A stretch of DNA of 64,000 nucleotides from an uncultured Alphaproteobacteria bacterium. Lineage in GTDB: Bacteria > Pseudomonadota > Alphaproteobacteria > CAAHEQ01 > UBA3637. Position 1 is the stretch's first letter; each line of letters begins with the position of its first letter. Made by a program: the position numbers and the translations under genes. This document shows, one piece after another, positions 25,222-33,779 of this stretch. The notes beneath the pieces are model-generated. The model made no database searches and was not told the origin of the DNA. It was given only the letters and a program-made list of their open reading frames with translations. The stretch is from the NCBI GenBank assembly GCA_934234055.1, contig CAKQGY010000006.1, forward strand, positions 1-64,000, in the 5' to 3' direction.

Positions 25222-25943
25222 TATTCTTTCTCCTTTTGTTGTCCGGTTAGGGCGGCCCAAAATTGCGTTGGTGTCGTTGCTTTTTGCAGTCGCGTGATAA
25301 CCTGTTGTTTTTCTTGCTCAAAAAATGAAGGATCATCCTCTTGTAAAATAGGAGCCAGCGCTTGGAAAATTTCCTGATCGCGCGGATAAATTCTTTTTTT
25401 GAACAGCAGTTTGACGATTTCCTTGTCATCCTGAGTGATTTGTTCGTTAATGGATCGCTGTTCATCGGACGTGCCCGGCAGATAGGGGCGCCCGCGGTGT
25501 AAATAGAATGCTAAATGATGATGTAATGCACCGAATACAGTAGCGGTGTTTTGTTGATAGTGAAAACGGGAATCCTTTAACAATTCCAAAGCTCCGTATC
25601 GTTTTTCGTTATTCCAAAAACTGTCGAAGGCACTTTCTTTGCAACAACCGGTATTGGGATTGGCACCCGCCGCCAAAACCAGCCGGATTGCCGTCTTTTC
25701 GTAATTTAATTGCTTGGATGTAGAGGGAAAGTCCCCGTAACTTAAAAGAAGTAATGTCCGATCCAGACGGTTTTGCAACTCTTTTTTTGAGATTTTTCTT
25801 GTAAAAAATAAAGGCTGAGCCCACTCGGGATCCCATATTTGATAAAGACCTTTGTGCACCGCTTTGCGGGTATTAAAAGACCTAGCCGCCGCCAAAGCGA
25901 GCAATTGTTCAAATGCCTGTTTTCGGGTAGATAGGTCTTTCAA
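25221..25943 (-). CDS. Ankyrin-like protein inserted between tig and clpP
   Basis: 240 aa. TTG start at 25943 with AAGGAAA upstream; no ATG lies near the start. Mostly helical; one recognisable ankyrin-type unit around AIRLVLAAGANPNTG. No signal peptide or membrane helix, so cytoplasmic. It overlaps clpP by 1 nt and follows tig by 16 nt, so it is co-expressed with the protein-quality machinery. Possibly an adaptor or unrelated passenger; function unknown. Confidence 0.7.
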   Translation of the reverse strand: MKDLSTRKQAFEQLLALAAARSFNTRKAVHKGLYQIWDPEWAQPLFFTRKISKKELQNRLDRTLLLLSYGDFPSTSKQLNYEKTAIRLVLAAGANPNTGCCKESAFDSFWNNEKRYGALELLKDSRFHYQQNTATVFGALHHHLAFYLHRGRPYLPGTSDEQRSINEQITQDDKEIVKLLFKKRIYPRDQEIFQALAPILQEDDPSFFEQEKQQVITRLQKATTPTQFWAALTGQQKEKE

Positions 25944-25959
25944 TTTCAGTTTCCTTTAC

Positions 25960-27282
25960 TTACTTTTTTTTGGGCGCGTCCGGATCAAAGTCATAGAGTT
26001 CTTTGACCGAAACGGCTTTTTCGTTTTTCGTGATTTGGCCCAAGATGTAGTCTACTACTTTTTCTTCAAACAAAGGCGCCTTTAAGGTGTCCAATGCTTG
26101 CGGATTTTTCTGGTAGTATTCAAACACCATTTTTTCTTGTCCCGGATAGCGACGTGCTTCCGCCAAGACGGCATTTGTCAAATCTTCTTGTGCCAAGGTC
26201 ACTTTGTTCAGGTTGGCAATTTCCGCCAACAATAAGCCCAACCGCACCCGCCGTTCGGCGATTTCGCGGTATTCTTTCTTGATTTGATCTTCGGATTTAT
26301 TCTTTTCTTCATCGTCCAGTTGGTTGGCTTTCTTGGCTTTTTCGTATTGGGCCATAATGGAGTTAAATTCCAAATCCACCATACCTTGCGGAATGTCAAA
26401 GTTATATTCGGCAGCCAATGCGTCCAACAGCGCGCGTTTGGCGTGTGTGCGGGCAATCCGATCATATTCTTTGTCCAGCTCGGTTTTAATCATTTCCTTT
26501 AACTTTGTCAAAGAGTCCATACCGAATTGTTTGGCCAAATCATCATTGATTTCAGGCACTTTGAATTGACGCAATTCCTTGACATCAACTTTGAACAGAG
26601 CCTTTTTTCCGGCCAATTCTTTGGCATGATAGGTATCGGGGAATACCACATTGACATCAACTTTATCACCCACTTTGGCGCCGATCAGTTGATCTTCAAA
26701 TCCCGGAATAAAAGTGTTAGAGCCCAAGGCTAAGTAGTAATCTTTGCCGGTGCCGCCTTTGAATTCCTGACCATCAATGGAGCCCACAAAGTCAATCACG
26801 ACGACATCGTCTTTTTTTGTCGGACGATCTTCTTTCAGAACTTCGGTTGTTTTTCGACCTTCGGCCAATTTTGCCAAGGCTTCATCAATTTCTTTATCGC
26901 CGGCAACCGCTTTCATCGTGTCAATTTTAATCGGTTTCAAGTCTTTGACTTTAATTTCCGGCAAAGCTTCTACTTCCACGTTGACGGTAATATCCTGACC
27001 GTCTTCAAACTTGTCCAAAGTGACTTTGGGACGTAGGGCCGGTTTGATTTTTTCTTTGGTAAAAGCCGCTTCAACTTCCTGTTGAATCAATTCGTCCAAG
27101 GCTTCTCCTTTAACGGCCGCAGCATATTTGGATTGAATCAGGTTCATCGGTGCTTGGCCGGGACGGAACCCAGGTAATTTTGCTTCTTTTTGAATACGTT
27201 GCAATTTTTCGGTCATTTTGTCGGCGAATGTTTGAGCCGCAATTTTAACCGTCAAAGAATGAGCTAATTTGTTTTTTGTCAT
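25960..27282 (-). CDS. tig: Trigger factor, ribosome-associated chaperone
   Basis: 440 aa from ATG 27282 (AAGGAT upstream). The ribosome-binding loop GFRPGQAP is the family signature (GFRxGxxP); a central FKBP-type PPIase domain (VVIDFVGSIDGQEFKGG...PGFEDQLIGAKVG) and a helical C-terminal arm follow. Folds nascent chains at the ribosome exit. It begins 26 nt behind tRNA-Leu, with no separate promoter seen, so it is probably transcribed from the tRNA promoter. Confidence 0.96.
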   Translation of the reverse strand: MTKNKLAHSLTVKIAAQTFADKMTEKLQRIQKEAKLPGFRPGQAPMNLIQSKYAAAVKGEALDELIQQEVEAAFTKEKIKPALRPKVTLDKFEDGQDITVNVEVEALPEIKVKDLKPIKIDTMKAVAGDKEIDEALAKLAEGRKTTEVLKEDRPTKKDDVVVIDFVGSIDGQEFKGGTGKDYYLALGSNTFIPGFEDQLIGAKVGDKVDVNVVFPDTYHAKELAGKKALFKVDVKELRQFKVPEINDDLAKQFGMDSLTKLKEMIKTELDKEYDRIARTHAKRALLDALAAEYNFDIPQGMVDLEFNSIMAQYEKAKKANQLDDEEKNKSEDQIKKEYREIAERRVRLGLLLAEIANLNKVTLAQEDLTNAVLAEARRYPGQEKMVFEYYQKNPQALDTLKAPLFEEKVVDYILGQITKNEKAVSVKELYDFDPDAPKKK

Positions 27283-27308
27283 TATTTTATCCTTTTTTAT
27301 CAAAAACT

Positions 27309-27393
27309 TGGTGCGGACGGAGAGACTTGAACTCTCACGCTTGCGGCAACGGCTTCTAAGACCGTCGTGTCTACCATTCCACCACGTCCGCAC
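27309..27393 (-). tRNA. tRNA-Leu (anticodon UAG)
   Basis: 85 nt with encoded CCA and a long variable arm typical of class II tRNAs. Anticodon loop CTTAGAA gives UAG. Acceptor GTGCGGA pairs with TCCGCAC. Confidence 0.95.
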
Positions 27394-27406
27394 ACAGAAC
27401 GATATA

Positions 27407-27435
27407 TACATAGCACATTTTCCCTGAAAAAGCAA
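27407..27435 (-). promoter_or_regulatory. Promoter of tRNA-Leu and probably tig-clpP-clpX
   Basis: Minus strand TTGCTT (27435-27430), 17-nt spacer, TATGTA (27412-27407), 13 nt before the tRNA. Confidence 0.6.
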
Positions 27436-27466
27436 AAGTTTTTTTGAAGACATCTGATAAAATTGT

Positions 27467-27495
27467 TTGACAAAAAAAACATTTTGTGATATTCT
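27467..27495 (+). promoter_or_regulatory. Promoter of the 359-aa gene
   Basis: TTGACA (27467-27472), 17-nt spacer, TATTCT (27490-27495). Confidence 0.75.
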
Positions 27496-27519
27496 AGCCC
27501 GGTAATGCAGGAGGAAGCA

Positions 27520-28599
27520 ATGTCAAAACATAAACTCAATCCCAAAGATGACCCGATCTCGCTGGAAGAATTTCTGAAAAAAGTCGAGCAGGATAAAAAG
27601 AAACAGCAGCAATCACCAAAAGCTGATTCGCTGTTATCCAAAGGTCTGATGCAGGATAAGCAGAAAAAGCGGGAACAAAATAAACAGCAAAACCCATCGG
27701 GTTCTGAACTGTTGAATAAAGCGATTCAAGCTGATCTGGGATCGGAAGAAGAAATTGAAACACCGCGCCTGTATGTGGTGGCCGGTAAGTTGGGATATGA
27801 GGAATATTATACCGGAACGGGTGAATTAAAACGGCGTCCTCTGGCCGGCGATCGGTATGACCTGCCGCTGTCCACAAATATCAAAACAATTTGCGCCGAT
27901 AAAATTGTGCTGACCGATGTGGACGGGATTGAAGAAATCGGATCGGATGAGTTGGCCTTTATCGCTCAAGAGGTTGAAATAGAAGGCTGTAACGACCTGA
28001 GAAAACTGCCGGCGATGCCGTCTGTCGGGCATCTGACGATCAGTTTCTGTTCCGCTTTGACCACCCTGCACAGCAACACAAATGTATCCACTTTGGATAT
28101 TCAGTTCAGCGGGATTCAATTCTTGCCCGAGCGCCTGAAAAATGCACAGATAGACGCTGAAAACGCGGATGAGCTGTTATATATCCACCCGGCTATTCCG
28201 TCCAGAAATATCAGCGGTATGACACGCAATTCAATCAATATGTGTAAATTGCGCTATCTGACATCACCGTATGTGCCACAATCGGAAAAAGAAAGCTATC
28301 GTTTGCCGACTTATCGAATTGCCCTGCAATACCCCGAGTTTAAGGAGCTTCCCGCCTGTCTGGCCGACACGACCGTGGCCTTGCGCGGCTATCAATCGAC
28401 CCCGGGGCAAGAGCCGAATTTGCTGGTTCATCCGTCTTTGGAGGCTCGTCGGATTGTCGGTGTCCCGCGTGAGGATATTTTACGGGCGCAAATGCGGTAT
28501 TTGTTTGATGATAACTTGACCAGCAATCGCCTGTTCGGCAAGTATTTTGATAGAATTAACGCTCAATGGAAACAGTGCCGTTCGCGCACACATGAATAA
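27520..28599 (+). CDS. Cytoplasmic protein with a leucine-rich-like core, function unknown
   Basis: 359 aa from ATG 27520, chosen because GGAGGA ends 6 nt before it. Residues ~1-75 are charged and Gln/Lys-rich (QDKKKQQQSPK), probably disordered. Residues ~115-200 show a leucine-rich-like pattern (EIEGCNDLRKLPAMPSVGHL, LTISFCSALTTL, STLDIQFSGIQFLP) like a small solenoid. No signal peptide or membrane helix. Own promoter and terminator, so monocistronic. Ankyrin and leucine-rich proteins are common in host-associated alphaproteobacteria, but a role as effector is only a guess. Confidence 0.65.
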   Translation: MSKHKLNPKDDPISLEEFLKKVEQDKKKQQQSPKADSLLSKGLMQDKQKKREQNKQQNPSGSELLNKAIQADLGSEEEIETPRLYVVAGKLGYEEYYTGTGELKRRPLAGDRYDLPLSTNIKTICADKIVLTDVDGIEEIGSDELAFIAQEVEIEGCNDLRKLPAMPSVGHLTISFCSALTTLHSNTNVSTLDIQFSGIQFLPERLKNAQIDAENADELLYIHPAIPSRNISGMTRNSINMCKLRYLTSPYVPQSEKESYRLPTYRIALQYPEFKELPACLADTTVALRGYQSTPGQEPNLLVHPSLEARRIVGVPREDILRAQMRYLFDDNLTSNRLFGKYFDRINAQWKQCRSRTHE

Positions 28600-28602
28600 A
28601 AT

Positions 28603-28633
28603 AAAAGCCGCCCGAGTTTCGGACGGCTTTTTT
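28603..28633. terminator. Terminator
   Basis: AAAAGCCGcCCG-agttt-CGGaCGGCTTTTTT; serves both the gene before it and the opposing flavoprotein gene. Confidence 0.9.
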
Positions 28634-28646
28634 GATACCGGTTGAA

Positions 28647-29186
28647 TTAAACAGATTGACCCATATCAATGGCCTCTTGATAGACCGGCATGTTGTGCGC
28701 GTCGCCGATTTCCGAAGCGCCCGTGCCATAGACCACCCCTTTTAATTCGGTGCCGGGGAAGCAATCAATCCAGCCTTGCAGTCCGCCGATAGCATGGTCC
28801 ACGGCGCTGTGATCGCTGTCCGTAGAGGTTGCGATCAGGTAAATATCCCGAAAACGGTAATCCGCTCCATACAAAGGCACCGTCCGATCCAGCAGGGTCT
28901 TCATCTGGCCGCACATTTCGTAAAAATAAATCGGCGTTGCAAAGACCACCACATCGGCATTTTTTATTTGCTCAACGATTGTCACTGCGTCGTCTTTCAT
29001 AATGCATTTGTGTTCTTTTTGGCAAGCGTGGCACCCGTGGCAAAAGCCGATGTGTTTGCCCACCAGAGAGATTTTGTTGACCGTATGGCCGGCGGCTTGT
29101 GCCCCTGCCATAAAGGCGTCCGCCAAAGTATCCGAATTTCCGCCTTTACGCGGTGATGTAGAGATGATTAAAATGTTTTTTGTCAT
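28647..29186 (-). CDS. Flavodoxin-fold NAD(P)H-dependent FMN reductase
   Basis: 179 aa. N-terminal FMN phosphate loop STSPRKGGNSDTLA, then a cysteine segment CHGCHACQKEHKC typical of the iron-sulfur flavoprotein / multimeric flavodoxin group, and FATPIYFYEMCGQMKTLLDR. Transfers electrons through FMN in the cytoplasm. Lies 15 nt after the flavodiiron protein gene in the same operon, so it may be its electron donor. Confidence 0.88.
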   Translation of the reverse strand: MTKNILIISTSPRKGGNSDTLADAFMAGAQAAGHTVNKISLVGKHIGFCHGCHACQKEHKCIMKDDAVTIVEQIKNADVVVFATPIYFYEMCGQMKTLLDRTVPLYGADYRFRDIYLIATSTDSDHSAVDHAIGGLQGWIDCFPGTELKGVVYGTGASEIGDAHNMPVYQEAIDMGQSV

Positions 29187-29201
29187 ATGTTTTCCTTTCG
29201 T

Positions 29202-30392
29202 TTATTGTAAAGCCCAATCTGTCAGAGCTTGCAATTCCGGTTCTTGACCGGGTGTTATGGCGGATTTCAAAGTCAGGATTTCTTCTCGCACGGTGATGTT
29301 TTTCATATCAGCCAGCAGGTTGTTCATCAATTTTCCACTGGCAGGAGCCCACGAACCGTTTTGCACCAAAGCTATCCGTCGGTTTTGCAGCGCATGCGCT
29401 TTCAGATCCAGTAAAATTGTTTCCATTGGCGGAAAAATACCGTTATTGTAAGTTACTGATAATGCCACAATCGTCCGACAGCGGAAGGCTTCTGCTACCA
29501 AATAAGAAGGGTGTGTTTTAGATACATCATAAATCACAACATCGGAGTTGCCTTGCTCGGCCAATCGGCCGGCCAATGTGCGGGCGACCTGTTCGGTATG
29601 TCCGTAAATAGAACCATACAGGATTAAAACGCCATTCCCTTCGGGCGTATAGGTGCTCCATTGATTGTATTTATCTAATAACCATGGCAGGTCTTTTCGC
29701 CAAATCGGGCCATGCAGTGGGCAAATCAGTTGAATGTCCAAAGTCGCTGCTTTTTTCAACAGGGTTTGCACCGGCATACCGTATTTTCCGACGATGTTGG
29801 TATAATACCGTCGTGCTTCGGGCAGCCAATCGCGCTCTAAATCATAGGAATCGGTAAACAGAGAACCGTTCAATTCGCCGAATGTGCCAAAGGCATCCGC
29901 CGAAAACAGCACTTTGTCGGTTTGGTCATAAGAGACCATAACCTCGGGCCAATGGACCATCGGTGCGGTGTAAAAAGTGAAAGTGTGTCGACCGGTGGTC
30001 AATGTTTCGCCTTCGTTAACCGTCTGGATTCGATGGGCTATATCGACATTAAAAAATTGTGTCAGTAATGTTTGAGCCTTGACCGTGCAGATGATTTTTG
30101 CATCGGGATAGCGGGTCAGAACTTCTTGCACCAGCGCCGCGTGATCGGGCTCTACATGGTGCACGAAAAGGTAGTCCAATGGTCGCCCCGCCAAAGCGAT
30201 TTCCAGATTTTTCAAAAACGGATCACGCACGGTTTCATCGGCTGTATCGGTCAGAACGGTTTTTTCGTCCAAAACAACGTAGGCGTTATAGGACATACCG
30301 GCCACAGGATAGATATTTTCAAACAAGGGGTGTCGTCCCTCGCTGGCACCGACATAGAGAATATCGTTTGTTATTTTTGGGGTTATAGTCAT
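29202..30392 (-). CDS. Flavodiiron protein (A-type flavoprotein, O2/NO reductase)
   Basis: 396 aa from ATG 30392, with GGAG upstream (chosen over the longer frame). N-terminal metallo-beta-lactamase-like diiron domain with HVEPDH, HWPEV, DAFG and CPLHGPIW ligand motifs; C-terminal flavodoxin domain with LILYGSIYGHTEQ for FMN. Reduces oxygen to water or NO to nitrous oxide in the cytoplasm of anaerobes. With rubrerythrin it gives the oxygen-scavenging capacity expected of this organism. Confidence 0.95.
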   Translation of the reverse strand: MTITPKITNDILYVGASEGRHPLFENIYPVAGMSYNAYVVLDEKTVLTDTADETVRDPFLKNLEIALAGRPLDYLFVHHVEPDHAALVQEVLTRYPDAKIICTVKAQTLLTQFFNVDIAHRIQTVNEGETLTTGRHTFTFYTAPMVHWPEVMVSYDQTDKVLFSADAFGTFGELNGSLFTDSYDLERDWLPEARRYYTNIVGKYGMPVQTLLKKAATLDIQLICPLHGPIWRKDLPWLLDKYNQWSTYTPEGNGVLILYGSIYGHTEQVARTLAGRLAEQGNSDVVIYDVSKTHPSYLVAEAFRCRTIVALSVTYNNGIFPPMETILLDLKAHALQNRRIALVQNGSWAPASGKLMNNLLADMKNITVREEILTLKSAITPGQEPELQALTDWALQ

Positions 30393-30420
30393 CAAGAAAC
30401 TCCTTTCGTTTTTCTTTGAC

Positions 30421-30449
30421 AAGATAGACTATTTCCCCCAAAAACGCAA
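30421..30449 (-). promoter_or_regulatory. Promoter of the flavodiiron operon
   Basis: Minus strand TTGCGT (30449-30444), 17-nt spacer, TATCTT (30426-30421). Confidence 0.6.
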
Positions 30450-30463
30450 GCGAATTTTTTATT

Positions 30464-31780
30464 TCAGGGTTTGCATAATGTAGCAATATTACGTTGTCCG
30501 ATATATCCGTCTCCATATAAGATGCCATTAGGTCTGTGTGGATAGATAATTGACTCAGTGCTGTTTTTGCTCCAAGAGTGCACATAACTACCTTTTGAGG
30601 AGGTCCACGGCCAAATAGATCCATAGTTTTTATAAAGGTCTATAATAAACTGACTATATTTGGCGCATGCTTCGGCATCACCGGACCAACAATTTGTCCA
30701 ATCGGTGGTTGTGCACGCATTTCCCTGAGAGCAACAACGCCCTGTCAATTTTTGCGTTACACCATCGGGATAACATTTGTAATCTTCGGCTGAAAACAGT
30801 TGTTTTCCAACAGCCTCACACAGGTTATTTGCTGCAAACCAACTGGCAGCTGTTCCATAGTAATACGAGGGAGTGCCATCCAAGTATTTCGCTGTCGGTT
30901 CATTTGGAATGTTTTTGCATGTTCCGGCCATTGATCCGTTCCATTGTGCATTTGTTGCGCCGCCGGTTTCGTTGCGTCCAGTCACATTACAAAACTGATT
31001 TGGATTGCAATCGGCATTCGTAAAACACCCGTTGGCAATACATTCACCGTTGTCGCAATAGGCGCGTCGCCCTGTCGTGGCCGGGCAGGCCGTCAGATTC
31101 GCTTTGTTGGTCAGACTACCGGTCGCCGGATCACAGGTTTTACAGGACTCCTCTGACCCTTCGCAACAATTCCGCCGGCATGTGTTGGCAAAATTCCCCT
31201 CGGCACACCAATAAAAACCACTGGCGGTACAGGCTTCTTTCGTGGCATTTTCCTCGGCATAGTGCGTAATGTCCATATTGACATCGTAAACCAACAATAT
31301 GTCGTTTTCATCTTGATCACAAGTGTCGGGATCCACTTTGCGCAAAACGGTTTTATCCCCGACCATATCACCCAACTTTTGGCAAACCGAAGACGAAACC
31401 CCCAATACCTCAATCCCGAATTGACCGGCATACAGGGCTTCATCACTTGTCACAACAGTGTTCAGGATTTTGCCGTCGGATAATTGTTCTTCTGCGGGAA
31501 AATCCCCCAAAGTTGTCTGATGCGGGTTGATCGTGTAAAGCACTGCCCGCTTGGTCGCCGCGTCCAGCACTTGATTGCAGGCGTGCTTGTCCATCGCATA
31601 ATTAAACCCCGCAACGCCGCCGATTGTCAATACACCCATAATCGCCAGAACACCCAGCATTTCGGTAAGGGTACGGCCGGATTCGTTTTTGGGCGTCATT
31701 TTGACAGAAGAATTATGGTTGGAGAAATGATTAAAAAATCGCTGATAACCCCTTGAAAAACAAGGGTTATTCACAAACAC
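30464..31780 (-). CDS. Prepilin-like cysteine-rich protein, start region out of frame at a G tract
   Basis: 438 aa read from a GTG at 31780. Type IV prepilin motif ESG/RTLTEMLGVLAIMGVL near residue 36, with Glu at +5, then a Cys-rich extracytoplasmic domain (CNQVLD..., CCEGSEESCKTC, NGCFTNADCNPNQFCN). The likely true start is ATG 31812: it has AGGAGG-like spacing and a sequence matching the paralogue's MFNFRQLPPP. From that ATG an 11-G tract (minus strand C11) throws the frame into a stop; 12 or 9 would restore it. The C-terminal domain (TAKYLDGTPSYYYG ... NNLCEAVGKQLFS) resembles other gut-bacterial surface proteins; function is inferred as pilin or adhesin. Confidence 0.72.
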   Translation of the reverse strand: MFVNNPCFSRGYQRFFNHFSNHNSSVKMTPKNESGRTLTEMLGVLAIMGVLTIGGVAGFNYAMDKHACNQVLDAATKRAVLYTINPHQTTLGDFPAEEQLSDGKILNTVVTSDEALYAGQFGIEVLGVSSSVCQKLGDMVGDKTVLRKVDPDTCDQDENDILLVYDVNMDITHYAEENATKEACTASGFYWCAEGNFANTCRRNCCEGSEESCKTCDPATGSLTNKANLTACPATTGRRAYCDNGECIANGCFTNADCNPNQFCNVTGRNETGGATNAQWNGSMAGTCKNIPNEPTAKYLDGTPSYYYGTAASWFAANNLCEAVGKQLFSAEDYKCYPDGVTQKLTGRCCSQGNACTTTDWTNCWSGDAEACAKYSQFIIDLYKNYGSIWPWTSSKGSYVHSWSKNSTESIIYPHRPNGILYGDGYIGQRNIATLCKP

Positions 31781-31791
31781 GGGGGGGGGGG
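31781..31791. repeat. Eleven-G homopolymer in the start region of the prepilin-like gene
   Basis: G11 on the plus strand, C11 in the coding direction, between the conserved ATG (31812-31810) and the prepilin signal. Paralogue at 1-218 has an interrupted CCCCCGCCA here and stays in frame. Confidence 0.95.
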
Positions 31792-31857
31792 CAACTGTTT
31801 GAAATTAAACATAAAAAAACCTCCTTTTGTCAAAAGTTAAACCCAATTCCTATACCC

Positions 31858-31886
31858 TTTTTACTGCGTTCGAATACAAATGTCAA
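31858..31886 (-). promoter_or_regulatory. Promoter of the second prepilin-like gene
   Basis: Minus strand TTGACA (31886-31881), 17-nt spacer, TAAAAA (31863-31858); near-identical to the one at 265-293. Confidence 0.7.
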
Positions 31887-31949
31887 GAAAAAAATAAACA
31901 TTTGTTTTGGGTTATGAAATCGATTTCGAGAAAAATACCTGCTATGAAG

Positions 31950-32046
31950 TTAAAAATAAAATTTCCCGATTACTGGTGAATACTCACAATAATCGGGAAA
32001 CTTTCCTCCCTCAAGAAGGCCTGTTTGTTTATTCAGGCTTCCTTGT
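31950..32046 (-). ncRNA. Candidate ~95-nt small RNA with two hairpins
   Basis: From a likely A start at 32046, the first hairpin pairs the strands of 32012-32023 and 32034-32045 (CAAGGAAGCCTG type). A purine-rich single strand AGGGAGGAAAG follows, then an 11-bp perfect stem TTTCCCGATTA/TAATCGGGAAA (31962-32000) leading into a T-rich tail. No open frame of note. Promoter at 32052-32080. Not matched to 4.5S, 6S or tmRNA. Confidence 0.6.
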
Positions 32047-32051
32047 CTCGT

Positions 32052-32080
32052 ATTATATAATAGGATTCTTTTTGTTGTAA
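32052..32080 (-). promoter_or_regulatory. Promoter of the candidate small RNA
   Basis: Minus strand TTACAA (32080-32075), 17-nt spacer, TATAAT (32057-32052). Confidence 0.65.
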
Positions 32081-32250
32081 TGCAATGGATTAATTTAAAA
32101 AATACATCTTGTGGTTGAAAAAATGACTTTTTTGTAAAAAACAAGGATCGAAAGTTGGCAAAGTCTGGAAAGTATATGCTGTATAACCAGTTGAAAAATA
32201 ATGAAAACATATTCTCGGACAAAGATTTTTTTATTTTTTGAAAAATAAAC

Positions 32251-32278
32251 TTGATTTTTTCTGAAAAGTGTGTATAAT
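32251..32278 (+). promoter_or_regulatory. Promoter of tRNA-Ala
   Basis: TTGATT (32251-32256), 16-nt spacer, TATAAT (32273-32278), 14 nt before the tRNA. Confidence 0.8.
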
Positions 32279-32292
32279 AGAGCATATCTTTT

Positions 32293-32368
32293 GGGGCCGT
32301 AGCTCAGCTGGGAGAGCGCCGCAATGGCATTGCGGAGGTCAGGGGTTCGATCCCCCTCGGCTCCACCA
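32293..32368 (+). tRNA. tRNA-Ala (anticodon GGC)
   Basis: 76 nt with encoded CCA. Acceptor GGGGCCG/CGGCTCC, with one G-U at position 3. Anticodon loop ATGGCAT gives GGC. AT-rich accessory DNA begins right after its terminator, so it is the probable integration site of the island. Confidence 0.95.
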
Positions 32369-32374
32369 TTTATA

Positions 32375-32404
32375 AAAAGAGGATGTTTTTATCCTCTTTT
32401 TTTT
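32375..32404 (+). terminator. Terminator of tRNA-Ala
   Basis: AAAAGAGGAT-gttttt-ATCCTCTTTTTTTT, 6 nt behind the tRNA. Confidence 0.92.
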
Positions 32405-32698
32405 GTGCTTTAATGAGGTCTCAAAAGCCCAGTGTTTGCGGGGTTTGTGAGATTCGGTGTTTCATTTATGATGTGAGCACTTTAACCACCGCTAAGAGAT
32501 TTTTGATTGAAATTAAGAAAAATAGATACTTTTGGATTGACCTCGTCCAAAACAAAAAAACGCCTAATTTAGGCGCTTTTCTTACCACTCAACCTCGCAC
32601 CCCATATCCATCACTAGACTACAGTTGCGAACTAAAGGCCACTTGGGGTGGATGTAATCCTAAATTAAGATGTTACATGTGATTTAATGTTTTTTAAA
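32405..32698. other. Gene-free island edge with a small terminator-like palindrome
   Basis: No supported gene in 294 nt. CGCCTA-att-TAGGCG (32561-32575), flanked by A and T runs, can act as a terminator on both strands, mainly for the minus-strand gene that follows. Confidence 0.55.
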
Positions 32699-33634
32699 TT
32701 ATCTAAAGCGTTGTAGGTAGTATCTAAATACTTGATAAAATTTATTTACTGTATCAAACATCCAAGATAGATAAGTTTCTTTATCTGATGAAAAATCAAA
32801 CTTTTTCTTTGTCTCAATATATGAAGCTTTTCTATTTTCTTGAATATCCCAATGTAGTTCCATACCCAGCTTATTTTGAATTTCTTCTTTATGTTCTTCT
32901 AGAAATCTAAATAAAGCATGATCTTTATGAATATAAAACTGACAATAAATTTCATTCTCACGAGTTGCTGTTTTTAGGGCAATATGTGCTTCTGAGGAAC
33001 CAACAGATACATCATACCAATGTTGTTTTAAAGGGGAACGAAGCGAGTATTTTGAGTTATGATTGAACGCATAATCTCTAAATTCAGACCATAAATTGTA
33101 AGAAAAATTCTGAGATCTTGTGGCTTCGGTTTCTCTACCTGTTGAACTTTTAACAGCTTTTCCCCATTCATTTGGACGAACTATAATTTGGAATTTGGGT
33201 GCAATTGCTGAATTTCCTATTTGCCATAATTCAATTTTAATCAAAAAGAAATTAATATTCTCATCAGTATGTTCATTAAGCCAAGTTATTGCCTGACTGT
33301 GTTCATCTCTTATATCTTTTACAATCCATATAATGTATTTTGCATCATAGCCAGAAGCATAAGTGATAATTTTACCTAAATGATCATGATTTGTTCTTTC
33401 TAGTTGATTTTCAATGATGATTTTATCGGCAGTTTGAGGTTCCTCAGCTAATATATCAACACTAAAAGAACCAACATCCGCCTCAGTTTTTATTAAAGAA
33501 ATATCCAATCCGAGTTCTTCACCCAATTCAGTTAAATTTTCTTCTTGAGCTAACCAGTTTGTAAAATCCAGTGCTTCATTTTTCCATATACTACGAAGAT
33601 CTTTAATAACTTTTATTTTTCCTAATTGATTCAT
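32699..33634 (-). CDS. DUF4268-type protein with PD-(D/E)XK-like nuclease core
   Basis: 311 aa. N-terminal part has SVDILAEEPQTADKIIIENQ, the Asp ... Glu-x-Gln/Lys spacing of restriction-type nuclease folds, then HLGKIITYASGYDAKYIIWIV. The C-terminal half, with EIYCQFYIHKDHALFRFLEE and a final aromatic-rich segment, matches what I know of DUF4268. Such proteins are frequent in defence islands, and the fold suggests DNA recognition or cleavage. No partner gene on the same strand. Codon use is AT-rich like the island. Confidence 0.75.
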   Translation of the reverse strand: MNQLGKIKVIKDLRSIWKNEALDFTNWLAQEENLTELGEELGLDISLIKTEADVGSFSVDILAEEPQTADKIIIENQLERTNHDHLGKIITYASGYDAKYIIWIVKDIRDEHSQAITWLNEHTDENINFFLIKIELWQIGNSAIAPKFQIIVRPNEWGKAVKSSTGRETEATRSQNFSYNLWSEFRDYAFNHNSKYSLRSPLKQHWYDVSVGSSEAHIALKTATRENEIYCQFYIHKDHALFRFLEEHKEEIQNKLGMELHWDIQENRKASYIETKKKFDFSSDKETYLSWMFDTVNKFYQVFRYYLQRFR

Positions 33635-33779
33635 GAGCAGTTCTCCTGTTTATAGTAATTTCTCTACATTCTATCCGAAAGTTTTATAAATTACAAGGTT
33701 CTAGCACTATTTTTTCATAATTAACTGGACTTCTTCGTTTTTCCAAGCATTCATTGTAATGTAACGAAAGGAGTTAATT

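Noticed and set aside
32383..32682. 99-codon frame behind tRNA-Ala
   Set aside because: It starts in the tRNA terminator, crosses another palindrome and has no ribosome site.
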